Shown here: positions 26,000-36,142 of the stretch, piece after piece
Numbering within the stretch: the first letter of the stretch is position 1
Layout: each line of letters begins with the position of its first letter
Assembly (NCBI GenBank): GCA_040791665.1
Contig: JBFNNX010000014.1
Location: 124,001 to 188,000, forward strand
Reading direction: 5' to 3'
From: Thiodiazotropha sp040791665
GTDB taxonomy: Bacteria; Pseudomonadota; Gammaproteobacteria; Chromatiales; Chromatiaceae
DNA: 64,000 bases
Made by a program: the position numbers and the translations under genes
Notes under the pieces: generated by a model
Told to the model about the DNA's origin: nothing
Database searches by the model: none
The model's input: the letters and a program-made list of their open reading frames with translations, nothing else

Positions 26000-26197
26000 G
26001 TTTGGACTAATGGTAACTGTTTGAGATACTCCGCTATAGACTCAATATATCCAATCGCCTGGAAGACTTGACTGTATACACGCTGTTGGGTTGTGTTTGA
26101 CGAGATTATTGAAATAAGGGAAATGCAGCTCTCCCTGTACAAGAGAAAATCTGTTTTACAGCGGTCTTATCGTCTCGAGGTCCGCGTCGGGTAAACT

Positions 26198-26719
26198 ATG
26201 CGTATGCAAAATCTCTTTCTAATCGGTCCAATGGGTGCGGGAAAAACCACTGTGGGCAGACAGCTTGCCGAGTTTTTTCACAAGGATTTTGTCGATTCCG
26301 ACCATGAGATTCAGCGTAGAACCGGTGTCGATATCCCAACGATTTTTGAATTTGAAGGGGAGAGTGGATTTCGTCAACGGGAGAGCGCCGTGATCGATGA
26401 TTTGACTGCGCGAGAGGGTATCGTGTTAGCTACGGGTGGCGGTGTTATCATGCGGGAACAGAACCGTAAGCTACTCTCGGCTCGTGGTCTTGTCGTCTAT
26501 TTGAACTGCTCGGTTCGTCAGCAATATGAGCGTACCCATAGAGATAAAAACCGGCCGTTGCTGAGCACGCCCGATCCTATGGGCAGGCTAACCGAGCTGA
26601 TGGCAGTGCGGGACCCGCTCTACAGAGAGACAGCTGACATTGTCGTGAGTACTGAAGGGCGAAATACACAATCGGTTGTTCAGGATATCCGCAAGCTGAT
26701 TGAAAAGATGAAACATTGA
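26198..26719 (+). CDS. aroK: Shikimate kinase
   Basis: A 173-residue P-loop kinase that phosphorylates shikimate in aromatic amino acid synthesis. The Walker A motif IGPMGAGKTTVGRQL is at residues 9-23. DSDHEIQRRTG (substrate-binding Asp), GESGFRQRE and LATGGGVIMR are all present, so the enzyme should be active. An in-frame ATG two codons later (26204) is also possible. The stop is 22 bases before aroB. Confidence 0.96.
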   Translation: MRMQNLFLIGPMGAGKTTVGRQLAEFFHKDFVDSDHEIQRRTGVDIPTIFEFEGESGFRQRESAVIDDLTAREGIVLATGGGVIMREQNRKLLSARGLVVYLNCSVRQQYERTHRDKNRPLLSTPDPMGRLTELMAVRDPLYRETADIVVSTEGRNTQSVVQDIRKLIEKMKH

Positions 26720-26741
26720 AATCATAGACAGGGTTGATGAA

Positions 26742-27833
26742 TTGAGTAAATGTGAATGCAAATTGGATGTGGATCTTGGCGAAAGGAGCTATCCGATTTT
26801 TATCGGTGAGGGTATCTATGCCGATGCAGGCTGTTACAGGAAGCATATTTCGGGCAGCCAGGTTATGGTCGTAACCAATGAAACTATAGCGCCGATCTAC
26901 CTGGATAAGACAACTGAGGCCCTATCAGACTACGAAATAAAGACCTGCATCCTACCTGATGGAGAGGAGTTCAAAACACTTGAGGTCCTTAACCGGATCT
27001 ATACAGCGCTGTTGAAAGGGCATTTTACAAGAAAGTCTACCTTGGTCGCCCTAGGCGGTGGCGTGATTGGCGATATGACCGGTTTCGCGGCTGCTACTTA
27101 TCAACGGGGCGTTGACTTTATTCAAGTTCCCACCACATTGCTGTCACAGGTCGATTCTTCCGTCGGCGGTAAAACAGGCGTCAACCATCTTCTCGGCAAG
27201 AATATGATCGGTGCGTTCTACCAGCCGCGGCTGGTGCTGGCGGATACCTCGACCCTGAACACGCTGGACGACAGACAATTCTCCTCGGGTCTGGCTGAGG
27301 TAATTAAATATGGGTTGATCGTCGACGCCGAGTTTTTCGCCTGGCTTGAGGAGAACATGAATGCATTGCTTGTCCGTGATCCGGTATCACTCGCCTACGC
27401 CATTGAAATATCCTGCCGATGCAAGGCTGATGTGGTTGAAGCCGATGAGAAGGAGGCGGGGCGACGTGCCTTACTCAATTTAGGACATACATTTGGCCAT
27501 GCCATAGAAACAGGCATGGGTTATGGTGAGTGGTTGCATGGCGAAGCTGTCGCCACCGGCATGTGTATGGCGGCGGACCTGTCGAGGCGAGAGGGGTGGT
27601 TATCGGAAAAATCATGCGATCGAATCTACCGATTGATAGAAAGGGCTAAACTTCCGATAGTGCCACCCATTGAGCTCTCGACTGAGCGGTTTCTTGAGTT
27701 GATGGCAGTCGATAAGAAAGTGCTGGATGGCCGTCTGCGACTCGTACTCCTGAAAGAGATCGGCAACTCTTTGGTAACGGATAACTTTAAGATGCATAAT
27801 TTGAATGAAACCTTGTCTCAATACGGTAGTTGA
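26742..27833 (+). CDS. aroB: 3-dehydroquinate synthase
   Basis: A 363-residue NAD- and Zn-dependent enzyme that makes dehydroquinate from DAHP. LDVDLGERSYPIFIG opens the NAD domain; VALGGGVIGDMTGFAA, TTLLSQVDSSVGGKTGVN and GHTFGHAIE (Zn ligands) are all seen. No ATG in this frame gives a full N-terminus, so TTG at 26742 is the probable start, an uncommon choice. The stop overlaps the next open frame by 4 bases, but the next gene more likely starts at 27860. Confidence 0.94.
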   Translation: MSKCECKLDVDLGERSYPIFIGEGIYADAGCYRKHISGSQVMVVTNETIAPIYLDKTTEALSDYEIKTCILPDGEEFKTLEVLNRIYTALLKGHFTRKSTLVALGGGVIGDMTGFAAATYQRGVDFIQVPTTLLSQVDSSVGGKTGVNHLLGKNMIGAFYQPRLVLADTSTLNTLDDRQFSSGLAEVIKYGLIVDAEFFAWLEENMNALLVRDPVSLAYAIEISCRCKADVVEADEKEAGRRALLNLGHTFGHAIETGMGYGEWLHGEAVATGMCMAADLSRREGWLSEKSCDRIYRLIERAKLPIVPPIELSTERFLELMAVDKKVLDGRLRLVLLKEIGNSLVTDNFKMHNLNETLSQYGS

Positions 27834-27859
27834 TAGCCTCTTCAAGGGGGATTTCTGGC

Positions 27860-29560
27860 ATGTCTGACGCCAACGATTTTTTTTCCACAACGGAAGTGAG
27901 CGCACGCCTTGATTTGGTGCGTCATTTGATAGAGAACAGTGAGTTGGTTCCGCTGGTCAGAGGACCGTCGGGTATCGGTAAGACGTTACTTGCATCGAGG
28001 CTCCAGCTGTTGGCGCCGGACAACTGGTCGGTGTGCCATTTTGAAGCCGATCCCACCATGCAGCCTGAACGCCTGCTGGCCACCATTGCCCGTTGTAGCG
28101 GTTTGCCGGATATTGCAGGCGAATTACTGCAACGCCTTGTGGACAGGTTTGGCGTATTGCGCAAGCGGGGGCGAATTCCGGTACTGCTCGTGGATGACGC
28201 GCAGATGCTGCCGCCAACGAGCCTGATCACGCTGCTGCGTCTTTTCGAAAGACAACTGGACGGAGTCCGTCTGGTCAGTATTGTGTTGTTTGCAGATGAA
28301 CAGATCGACCTGCTCCTTTCGACACCTCAACTCCAGGTTATGTCACCCCAGGCAATCCAGGTCATCGACCTGCCGCTAATGACGCGCCAGGAGGCATCGG
28401 CCTATATGCTGTTTCTTCTGAAGAACGAAGGTTTGTCGGAGAATCTGGCCTTGGATGAGGTTAAGTTGAACCGAATATATCGGGAGACGAAGGGTAATCC
28501 CGGCCTGCTGGCGTCTGCAATCCTCAATGCGGTGGGTGAAAGTGGCGACGAAGAGAGAGAGGGTTCCTATTTAAGCGGTTATAGAAAGCAGTTAATTATC
28601 GGCGGCCTGCCATTGTTGGTTGTTGTGTTGCTGATCATGTGGCTGATCTCCTCTCTCATCGAGCCTGAACCGGAGGCGATTCCCGACGGACAGGTTGAGA
28701 AGAGGATCGAACCACTGCCCGCTCCTGCAGCACTATCTCGGCCTGAAGTGCCTATGCCGGAGGTGACTCAGACTGAAACGGCTACTGCACCGATGGCGGA
28801 GCGCGCAGTCGAGCAGAATTCAGATGCGGAGTCTCAAGCCCTTGAAGAGACAATGGATTCAATTGAGGAATCTGTAAAGACCGCCGAGCTAGATGCTGTA
28901 AACAATTCAGTTGCGGAAAATAGAGTCTCACCGTCCACCGTTCCTGTGGTAGAGGAGAGGCCGGCAATCGAAAACAGGGATGATTTCGCTGCTGCGCAGA
29001 TAACAATAGCAACACCCACAGATACAGAAGCTGAATCCGTCGTCAACTCGGATCGACCTAATGTTGCAGACCCGGTTGAAAGCAGTGACGGGCAACAACA
29101 ACCTGAGACACCCCATAGTCAGCCTGTGGATGAAACAAACTCCCCGTCAGTCGCAGGGGAGCGGATTGCAGTTAATGCCGTTGAATCCATAACGTCAGCG
29201 GAATCCCCTAAACCATCGGTTGAGGAGACGGGTGTGCCTTCAGGGCCTTCGGAAGAGGCGGGTGGGGATGCTGCCGCGATATGGGTTAAGTCGCGTTCCC
29301 CGGGTAGCTACACGTTACAGCTGATAGCGGTTGAAAACCTGGCTTCGCTGAAACGCTATATCGATACAAACAGTCTTGCGGGCAAGACACATACTTTCAA
29401 GATGGCCCGCAATGGAAAATCCTTGTATGCACTATTATGGGGCGAGTTTCCGGATCGAGATAGCGCGCAAAAAGCCGTTTCTGCGCTGCCGGCTAGGGTT
29501 CAGAAGACAGGTGTATGGGCGCGTAGTTTTGCATCACTGCAGCAGTCAATGGCCCGGTGA
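27860..29560 (+). CDS. damX: DamX-like AAA ATPase with SPOR domain
   Basis: A 566-residue protein in the usual damX position after aroB. The N-terminal AAA domain has Walker A (GPSGIGKTLLASRL, near residue 36) and Walker B (VLLVDDAQML). One TM helix follows (about residues 252-272, LIIGGLPLLVVVLLIMWLI). A long acidic, Ser/Pro/Glu-rich periplasmic linker (about 275-480) leads to a C-terminal SPOR domain (about 488-560) that binds denuded peptidoglycan at the division site. ATG at 27860 has AAGGGGGA upstream, better than TTG at 27830. Confidence 0.88.
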   Translation: MSDANDFFSTTEVSARLDLVRHLIENSELVPLVRGPSGIGKTLLASRLQLLAPDNWSVCHFEADPTMQPERLLATIARCSGLPDIAGELLQRLVDRFGVLRKRGRIPVLLVDDAQMLPPTSLITLLRLFERQLDGVRLVSIVLFADEQIDLLLSTPQLQVMSPQAIQVIDLPLMTRQEASAYMLFLLKNEGLSENLALDEVKLNRIYRETKGNPGLLASAILNAVGESGDEEREGSYLSGYRKQLIIGGLPLLVVVLLIMWLISSLIEPEPEAIPDGQVEKRIEPLPAPAALSRPEVPMPEVTQTETATAPMAERAVEQNSDAESQALEETMDSIEESVKTAELDAVNNSVAENRVSPSTVPVVEERPAIENRDDFAAAQITIATPTDTEAESVVNSDRPNVADPVESSDGQQQPETPHSQPVDETNSPSVAGERIAVNAVESITSAESPKPSVEETGVPSGPSEEAGGDAAAIWVKSRSPGSYTLQLIAVENLASLKRYIDTNSLAGKTHTFKMARNGKSLYALLWGEFPDRDSAQKAVSALPARVQKTGVWARSFASLQQSMAR

Positions 29561-29987
29561 TTATATGATTTATATTCGTATTTTCTTCTATCAGGGGATT
29601 TTGTGCTGTGTCTCGGGTGTCATCGACGGCTTAGCTAGGTCGATTAGGTGCAGTCATAACCAATTGATATTAATGTTATTTCCCCCAAACTTCACACTCT
29701 TTGAGGTTTGAGTTGAGCGGATCAAGCCTGGATCGGTTCCTTTGCGGGCATGATCCGATTCAAAACTAGCTTGAGAGGAGATTCTCAAGTATCCTACGAT
29801 GTTCTGTGTCTTCGAGTGCTTCGACCGCCATTGCCCCAAACTCCTTTAGCTGGGGCCTATGACCGGCCGGAGCCGCTTGATGTAAGCCAGCGACCTGACG
29901 GGTTGCTGTGTACTCCTTGATCAGGTTATTGCATAACCCTCGGTGCGGTGTTGGCCAAACTGGGGCGTGCTAAATGAGGTTTGCGTA
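29561..29987. other. Long leader region before gltB
   Basis: 427 bases without a gene of family character. A perfect inverted repeat CTTGAGA (29770-29776) / TCTCAAG (29783-29789) lies in the middle, and CGGATCA / TGATCCG copies flank a 26-base stretch upstream of it. A run of codons before the gltB start (29943-29987) is open but not conserved. The length suggests a regulated leader, but no known riboswitch core was recognised. Confidence 0.45.
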
Positions 29988-32900
29988 ATGAGGCAAGGTG
30001 CTTTACCACCGAAACAGGGACTTTATGATCCCGCCAATGAACATGACGCCTGCGGTGTTGGATTTGTTGCCAATATCAAAGGGGCGAAGAGTCACGATAC
30101 TGTGCGACAGGGTCTGGAGATACTCGATCGCCTTACCCACCGTGGTGCTGTCGGGGCCGATCCAAAGGCTGGTGATGGAGCGGGTATACTGCTGCAGATT
30201 CCCGATGCCTTCTTCCGTGGTGTGGTTGATTTCGAGCTGCCACCGGAAGGTGACTATGCCATTGGTATGGTCTTCTTGCCGCAAAATGCAGCAAGTCGTG
30301 ACGAGTGTGAAGAGACCATCGAGTCCTTTATCGCGGGCGAAGGGCAGCGGCTGATTGGCTGGCGCGATGTGCCGGTCAAAAACAGTGGCTTGGGCGAAAG
30401 CGTAATTCCCACTGAACCCCAGGTACGACAGGTCTTTGTCGCCCGTGGCGACAATTGCAAAGACCAGGATGTCTTCGAACGCAAATTGTTTGTAATCCGC
30501 AAACAGATCGAGAATCGTATCAGACAGGCAGAAATGGAGGGGGGCAGTAGCTTCTACTTTACCTCGTTTTCATCCAGGACCCTGGTCTACAAGGGGATGC
30601 TTCTGGCAAACCAGGTTGGTGACTATTATCTCGATTTGCAGGATGAACGTATGCAGTCGGCCCTGGCCCTGGTGCATCAGCGTTTTTCCACCAACACCTT
30701 CCCGACTTGGGACCTTGCCCACCCATTCCGCATGATTGCGCACAATGGGGAGATCAACACCCTGCGCGGCAATGTCAACTGGATGCGGGCACGCAAGAAT
30801 TCGATGGCCTCAGAGGTTCTGGGCGAGGATTTGGAGAAGATCTGGCCGTTGATCCCCGAAGGCCAATCCGACTCGGCCTGTTTCGACAACGCGCTGGAGT
30901 TACTGGTTGCCGGTGGTTATTCACTGGCCCATGCGATGATGATGCTGATCCCCGAAGCCTGGGGCGGCAACAAATTGATGGATAATCAGCGGCGTGCTTT
31001 TTATGAATTTCATGCCGCGCTGATGGAGCCCTGGGATGGCCCTGCGGCGGTGGCATTCACCGATGGCCGTCAGATTGGTGCAACCCTGGATCGCAACGGC
31101 CTGCGTCCCGCCCGTTACCTGATCACCGACGATGATCTGGTTGTTATGGCCTCCGAGATGGGCGTACTGGACATCCCGGAAGAGAAGATCGTGAAAAAAT
31201 GGCGTCTGCAGCCGGGCAAGATGTTCCTTATCGACCTGCAACAGGGACGCATCATCGACGATGCCGAAATCAAAGCCGAACTCGCCACCGCCAAGCCCTA
31301 TCAGGACTGGTTGGATCAGACCCAGATCCATCTCGATTCACTGCCTTCGGATGTAGCTCCGATGGCGCCTGATGACGAAAACCTGCTCGATGCACAACAG
31401 GCCTTCGGCTACAGCCAGGAGGATATAAAGTTTCTCCTGACACCGATGGTGTTGACGGGACAGGAGGCGACCGGTTCCATGGGAGCGGATAATCCGCCCT
31501 CAGTGCTCTCCCTGCGGGCCAAACACCTCTCGACCTACTTCAAACAGAACTTTGCCCAGGTGACCAATCCGCCCATCGACCCGATCCGGGAAGAGCTGGT
31601 GATGTCGCTGGTAAGCCTGATAGGGCCCAGGCCGAATCTGTTGAATCTGGTCGATGCCGGCGATCACATGCGTCTGGAGGTCTCACAGCCGGTATTGACC
31701 AATGAGGATCTGGAACGCATACGCCATATCGAAGACAACACCGGTGGTGCGTTCAGAACCAAGACCTTGGATATCGTCTATCCATCAATGAGCGGTATCG
31801 AAGGGATGAAACCCGCACTTCTCAAGCTCTGTGAGAAGGCTGAGCAGAACGTGCGCGAGGGTTACAATATCCTGATCCTGTCTGATCGCCGGGTGGATGC
31901 GGACAATATCGCCATGCCTGCGCTGCTCGCCACTTCGGCAGTGCACCATCATCTGATACGCAAGGGTCTGCGGACAGAATCGGGTCTGGTGGTCGAAACC
32001 GGCTCAGCCCTGGAAGTGCACCACTTCGCCACCCTTGCCGGTTATGGCGCTGAGGCTGTCAATCCCTACCTGGCCTTCGATACCATTCAGGCGCTGCTGC
32101 CCTCGTTGAGTGAACCGCTGGCATTTGCCGAGGCCCAGAGACGCTATATCAAAGCAGTGGGCAAGGGTCTGAAAAAGGTCATGTCGAAGATGGGCATTTC
32201 AACCTATCAGTCTTACTGCGGCGCACAGATCTTCGATGCAGTGGGGCTTTCCAGCAGCTTCATCGATGCCTATTTCACCGGTACCACAACTACCATTGAG
32301 GGTGCTGACCTGAATGAGATCGCCTCTGAGGCGGTTAAATGGCACGACAAGGCCTATGGCGATCAACAGATTTACAAGAAGCATCTCGATGTGGGTGGTG
32401 ACTATGCCTACAGATTGCGGGGCGAAGACCACAACTGGACGCCTGAAACCATCGCAAAAATGCAGCATGCGGTACGCAGTAATGATTGGGACACCTATCA
32501 CTCCTTTGCCGATGCGATCAACACCCAGAATGAGATCCTGTTGACGCTCCGAGGTCTGTTTGAATTCAGACGGGCGGAACAGCCCCTGTCTCTGGACGAA
32601 GTGGAGCCTGCAAGCGAGATCGTCAAGCGATTCGCTACAGGCGCGATGTCCTTCGGATCCATCTCCTACGAGGCTCACTCGACCCTGGCAAAGGCGATGA
32701 ACGCTATCGGTGGTAAATCCAATACCGGCGAGGGTGGCGAGGAACCGGAGCGTTTCAGTCCTCTTGAGGACGGAAGCAGGAATCCCGAACGTTCGGCCAT
32801 CAAGCAGGTTGCATCCGGACGTTTCGGTGTAACCACGGAGTATCTGGTCAACTCTGACGATATCCAGATCAAGATGGCGCAGGGAGCCAAGCCCGGCGAA

Positions 32901-34625
32901 GGGGGCCAGCTTCCAGGTCACAAGGTCAATCAACAGATTGCCCGAGTGCGTCACTCCACGCCAGGAGTGGGCCTGATCTCTCCGCCGCCTCACCACGATA
33001 TCTACTCCATTGAGGATTTGGCGCAGCTGATTCACGATTTGAAAAATGTCAATCCCAATGCGCGTATCTCGGTAAAACTGGTGTCGGAAGTAGGTGTCGG
33101 AACCGTTGCCGCAGGTGTATCCAAGGCCCACGCCGACCACGTGACGATCTCGGGCTATGACGGCGGCACCGGTGCCAGCCCCTTGACCTCCATCAAGCAT
33201 GCCGGTTCACCCTGGGAGATCGGTTTGGCCGAAACCCACCAGACCCTTGTCTTGAACAAGCTGCGCGGGCGCATTTCGGTGCAGGCTGACGGGGGTATGA
33301 GAACGGGTCGGGACGTGGTTGTCGCGGCTCTGCTCGGCGCCGACGAGATCGGTTTCGCCACTGCGCCCTTGATTGCCGAGGGGTGCTTGATGATGCGTAA
33401 GTGCCATCTCAACACCTGTCCGGTGGGCATCGCCACCCAGGACCCGGAGTTGCGCAAACGCTTCACCGGAAGACCCGAGCATGTCGTTAATTATTTCTTT
33501 TTCGTTGCCGAGGAGGCGCGCAGGTTGATGGCTGAGCTCGGTTTCAGGACCTGGAATGAGATGGTGGGTCAAAGCGACCGTCTCGACATGCGCAAGGCGA
33601 TCAATCACTGGAAGGCGAAGGGACTCGACTACAGTCGTTTGCTGGCCAAGCCGGAAGCGGGACAGGATGTTGCTCTGTACAACAGCGAAGAACAGGATCA
33701 TGGACTCGATAAGGCCATGGATCTGGAGCTGATCAAGCGCGCTCAACCCGCCCTTGAAAGAGGCGAGGCGGTAAAGATAGAGATCGATATCCACAACTAT
33801 AACCGTACCTTCGGCACCATGCTGTCAGGAAGGGTGGCGGAAAGGTATGGCCACAAGGGACTGCCCGACGATACGATCTATATCAAAGCCAGCGGTACCG
33901 CGGGACAATCCTTCGGCGCCTGGGTGGCCAAGGGTGTCACCATTGAGCTGGCCGGGGAGGGCAACGACTATGTGGGCAAAGGCCTGTCAGGGGGGCGCCT
34001 GGTAATCTATCCGCCGGAAAATGCCGGTATAGGCAAGGCGGAAGAGAATATCATCGTCGGTAATACAGTGCTCTATGGTGCCATCAGTGGCGAGTGTTAT
34101 TTCCGAGGAGTCGCGGGTGAACGTTTCTGCGTGCGCAATTCGGGTGTCACGGCGGTTATCGAAGGAGTCGGTGATCACGGTTGTGAATATATGACCGGCG
34201 GCGTAGTGGTCTGTCTAGGTCCAACCGGGCGCAACTTCGCTGCCGGTATGTCCGGCGGTATCGCCTATGTGTTGGACGAAAGCGGTGATTTCAACGAGCG
34301 CTGCAATATGGCGCAGGTGGAACTGGAGCCGATTCAGGAGGAAGATGACGCGCTCGAAGCCCTGGACCACCAAGGTGGAGATCTCGAGAGCCACGGTCTG
34401 GTCGATCTCAGCCGGGACATGACGCGCTACGATGCGCTGCGCCTGAAGCAGCTCATAGAGCGCCATCTGCACTACACCAATTCGGAGGTTGCCAAACGAA
34501 TCCTCAATAACTGGGAGAGCATGCTGCCGAAGTTTGTCAAGGTCATGCCGGTTGAGTATCGACGTGCATTGAAAGAGATGCAGGCGCAACACGCCGATTC
34601 AGCAGCCAGCCAGGGGAGTTACTAG
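29988..34625 (+). CDS. gltB: Glutamate synthase (NADPH) large subunit
   Basis: A 1545-residue alpha subunit that makes two glutamates from glutamine and 2-oxoglutarate. The N-terminal class II glutaminase domain starts after a short propeptide; the nucleophile is the Cys in HDACGVGF. The FMN synthase domain holds GYDGGTGASPL and the 3Fe-4S cysteines of CHLNTCPVGIA. The C-terminal GXGXG helix contains GLSGGRLVIYPP. ATG at 29988 gives the expected propeptide length. The stop is 2 bases before gltD. Confidence 0.97.
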   Translation: MRQGALPPKQGLYDPANEHDACGVGFVANIKGAKSHDTVRQGLEILDRLTHRGAVGADPKAGDGAGILLQIPDAFFRGVVDFELPPEGDYAIGMVFLPQNAASRDECEETIESFIAGEGQRLIGWRDVPVKNSGLGESVIPTEPQVRQVFVARGDNCKDQDVFERKLFVIRKQIENRIRQAEMEGGSSFYFTSFSSRTLVYKGMLLANQVGDYYLDLQDERMQSALALVHQRFSTNTFPTWDLAHPFRMIAHNGEINTLRGNVNWMRARKNSMASEVLGEDLEKIWPLIPEGQSDSACFDNALELLVAGGYSLAHAMMMLIPEAWGGNKLMDNQRRAFYEFHAALMEPWDGPAAVAFTDGRQIGATLDRNGLRPARYLITDDDLVVMASEMGVLDIPEEKIVKKWRLQPGKMFLIDLQQGRIIDDAEIKAELATAKPYQDWLDQTQIHLDSLPSDVAPMAPDDENLLDAQQAFGYSQEDIKFLLTPMVLTGQEATGSMGADNPPSVLSLRAKHLSTYFKQNFAQVTNPPIDPIREELVMSLVSLIGPRPNLLNLVDAGDHMRLEVSQPVLTNEDLERIRHIEDNTGGAFRTKTLDIVYPSMSGIEGMKPALLKLCEKAEQNVREGYNILILSDRRVDADNIAMPALLATSAVHHHLIRKGLRTESGLVVETGSALEVHHFATLAGYGAEAVNPYLAFDTIQALLPSLSEPLAFAEAQRRYIKAVGKGLKKVMSKMGISTYQSYCGAQIFDAVGLSSSFIDAYFTGTTTTIEGADLNEIASEAVKWHDKAYGDQQIYKKHLDVGGDYAYRLRGEDHNWTPETIAKMQHAVRSNDWDTYHSFADAINTQNEILLTLRGLFEFRRAEQPLSLDEVEPASEIVKRFATGAMSFGSISYEAHSTLAKAMNAIGGKSNTGEGGEEPERFSPLEDGSRNPERSAIKQVASGRFGVTTEYLVNSDDIQIKMAQGAKPGEGGQLPGHKVNQQIARVRHSTPGVGLISPPPHHDIYSIEDLAQLIHDLKNVNPNARISVKLVSEVGVGTVAAGVSKAHADHVTISGYDGGTGASPLTSIKHAGSPWEIGLAETHQTLVLNKLRGRISVQADGGMRTGRDVVVAALLGADEIGFATAPLIAEGCLMMRKCHLNTCPVGIATQDPELRKRFTGRPEHVVNYFFFVAEEARRLMAELGFRTWNEMVGQSDRLDMRKAINHWKAKGLDYSRLLAKPEAGQDVALYNSEEQDHGLDKAMDLELIKRAQPALERGEAVKIEIDIHNYNRTFGTMLSGRVAERYGHKGLPDDTIYIKASGTAGQSFGAWVAKGVTIELAGEGNDYVGKGLSGGRLVIYPPENAGIGKAEENIIVGNTVLYGAISGECYFRGVAGERFCVRNSGVTAVIEGVGDHGCEYMTGGVVVCLGPTGRNFAAGMSGGIAYVLDESGDFNERCNMAQVELEPIQEEDDALEALDHQGGDLESHGLVDLSRDMTRYDALRLKQLIERHLHYTNSEVAKRILNNWESMLPKFVKVMPVEYRRALKEMQAQHADSAASQGSY

Positions 34626-34627
34626 AG

Positions 34628-36079
34628 ATGGGGAAGCCAACAGGTTTTAAAGAGATTGCTCGGCAGGACAGGACCTATGCGCCTGTAGCGGATCGTATCA
34701 TCCACTACAATGAGTTCGTGATTCCGCTGAGCGAGGAGAATGTCAGTCTGCAGGGCGCACGCTGCATGGACTGCGGCATTCCCTTTTGTCACAACGGTTG
34801 CCCGGTGAATAACATCATTCCGGACTGGAACGATTTGGTCTACCGCGGTGACTGGCGCGCAGCGATCGATGTCCTGCATAGTACCAATAACTTTCCGGAA
34901 TTTACCGGACGTATTTGTCCTGCACCCTGTGAGGCGGCCTGTACCCTGAACCTGGAAGATGAGCCTGTCACGATCAAGACCATCGAATACAGTATTATCG
35001 AAAAGGCCTGGAGTGAGGGATGGGTCAAGCCCCAGATCGCCGAACATAAAAGCGGTAAACGTATTGCCGTTGTGGGATCCGGGCCGGCAGGCATGGCAGC
35101 TTCGCAACAGCTTGCCAGGGCGGGACACGCAGTAGTGCTGTTCGAAAAACAGAATCGGATCGGTGGGTTGTTACGCTACGGTATACCTGACTTCAAACTC
35201 GACAAAAAGGTGATCGATCGCCGAATGGCCCAGATGCGTACGGAGGGGGTCGAGTTCAAGACAAGTATCCATGTCGGTGTCGATATTCCCGGCAAGCAAC
35301 TGATTGACGATTTTGATGCGATCCTGCTGACTGGCGGTTCCGAAAAGCCCCGTGACCTGCCGGTGCCCGGGCGAGAGTTGAATGGCGTTCATTTTGCAAT
35401 GGATTTCCTGAGCAGCAACAGTCACCATGTTCAGGGCGATAAGGTGGATAACTTTATCTCAGCAAAAGACAAGCATGTCGTTGTTATCGGTGGTGGCGAT
35501 ACAGGGTCCGACTGTATCGGCACCTCCAATCGACATGGGGCGGCATCCGTCACCCAGCTGGAGATCCTGCCGCAACCTCCTGAAAGGGAGGACAAGGGCA
35601 CCACTTGGCCGGATTGGCCGAATAAGATGCGTACCTCGAGCTCCCAGGAAGAGGGGTGCGAGCGTATGTGGCAGGTTGCCACCAAGGCGTTCCTCGATGA
35701 TGGCGAAGGCAATCTTGCAGGCGTGCGATGTGTCAAGGTCGAATGGGAAAAGGATGAAAACGGCAGCTGGAAGATGAGTGAAGTAGCCGATTCCGAGTTC
35801 GAGCTCAAAGCAGATCTGGTGACCCTGGCAATGGGTTTTGTCCATCCGGTTCATGAAGGCATGATCGAAGAGTTGGGTGTTGAGCTGGACGGGCGCGGCA
35901 ACATCAAGGCAGATACGGATGGTGCAAACGCCTATAAGACCTCCATCGATGGTGTGTTTGTCGCCGGTGACATGCGTCGCGGCCAATCCCTGGTGGTATG
36001 GGCAATCCGGGAGGGACGCCAGGCAGCAAGAGCCGTGGATGAGTATCTGATGGGTACGACCGATCTGCCCCGCTGGTAA
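34628..36079 (+). CDS. gltD: Glutamate synthase small subunit
   Basis: A 483-residue beta subunit that passes electrons from NAD(P)H to GltB. The N-terminal Fe-S region has CMDCGIPFCHNGCPVNN and ICPAPCEAAC. The FAD site is VVGSGPAGMAAS and the NAD(P)H site is VVIGGGDTGSDCIG. It follows gltB by 2 bases, so the two are coupled. The hairpin at 36095 ends the transcript. Confidence 0.97.
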   Translation: MGKPTGFKEIARQDRTYAPVADRIIHYNEFVIPLSEENVSLQGARCMDCGIPFCHNGCPVNNIIPDWNDLVYRGDWRAAIDVLHSTNNFPEFTGRICPAPCEAACTLNLEDEPVTIKTIEYSIIEKAWSEGWVKPQIAEHKSGKRIAVVGSGPAGMAASQQLARAGHAVVLFEKQNRIGGLLRYGIPDFKLDKKVIDRRMAQMRTEGVEFKTSIHVGVDIPGKQLIDDFDAILLTGGSEKPRDLPVPGRELNGVHFAMDFLSSNSHHVQGDKVDNFISAKDKHVVVIGGGDTGSDCIGTSNRHGAASVTQLEILPQPPEREDKGTTWPDWPNKMRTSSSQEEGCERMWQVATKAFLDDGEGNLAGVRCVKVEWEKDENGSWKMSEVADSEFELKADLVTLAMGFVHPVHEGMIEELGVELDGRGNIKADTDGANAYKTSIDGVFVAGDMRRGQSLVVWAIREGRQAARAVDEYLMGTTDLPRW

Positions 36080-36094
36080 CGGTCTACCTACGAC

Positions 36095-36120
36095 CCGGTG
36101 GGGATGACTCCCACCGGTTT
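36095..36120 (+). terminator. Hairpin after gltD
   Basis: CCGGTGGG (36095-36102) pairs perfectly with CCCACCGG (36110-36117) around a 7-base loop, then TTT. The T run is short, so strength is uncertain. It overlaps the earliest possible starts of the glycogen phosphorylase frame (36098), which favours the later ATG at 36143. Confidence 0.55.
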
Positions 36121-36142
36121 GCATCTTAATGTGGTGAATGCT

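Noticed and set aside
32199..33200. Open frame of 333 codons on the reverse strand
   Set aside because: It lies fully inside gltB, which has intact conserved domains; the reverse frame has no ribosome site or family character.
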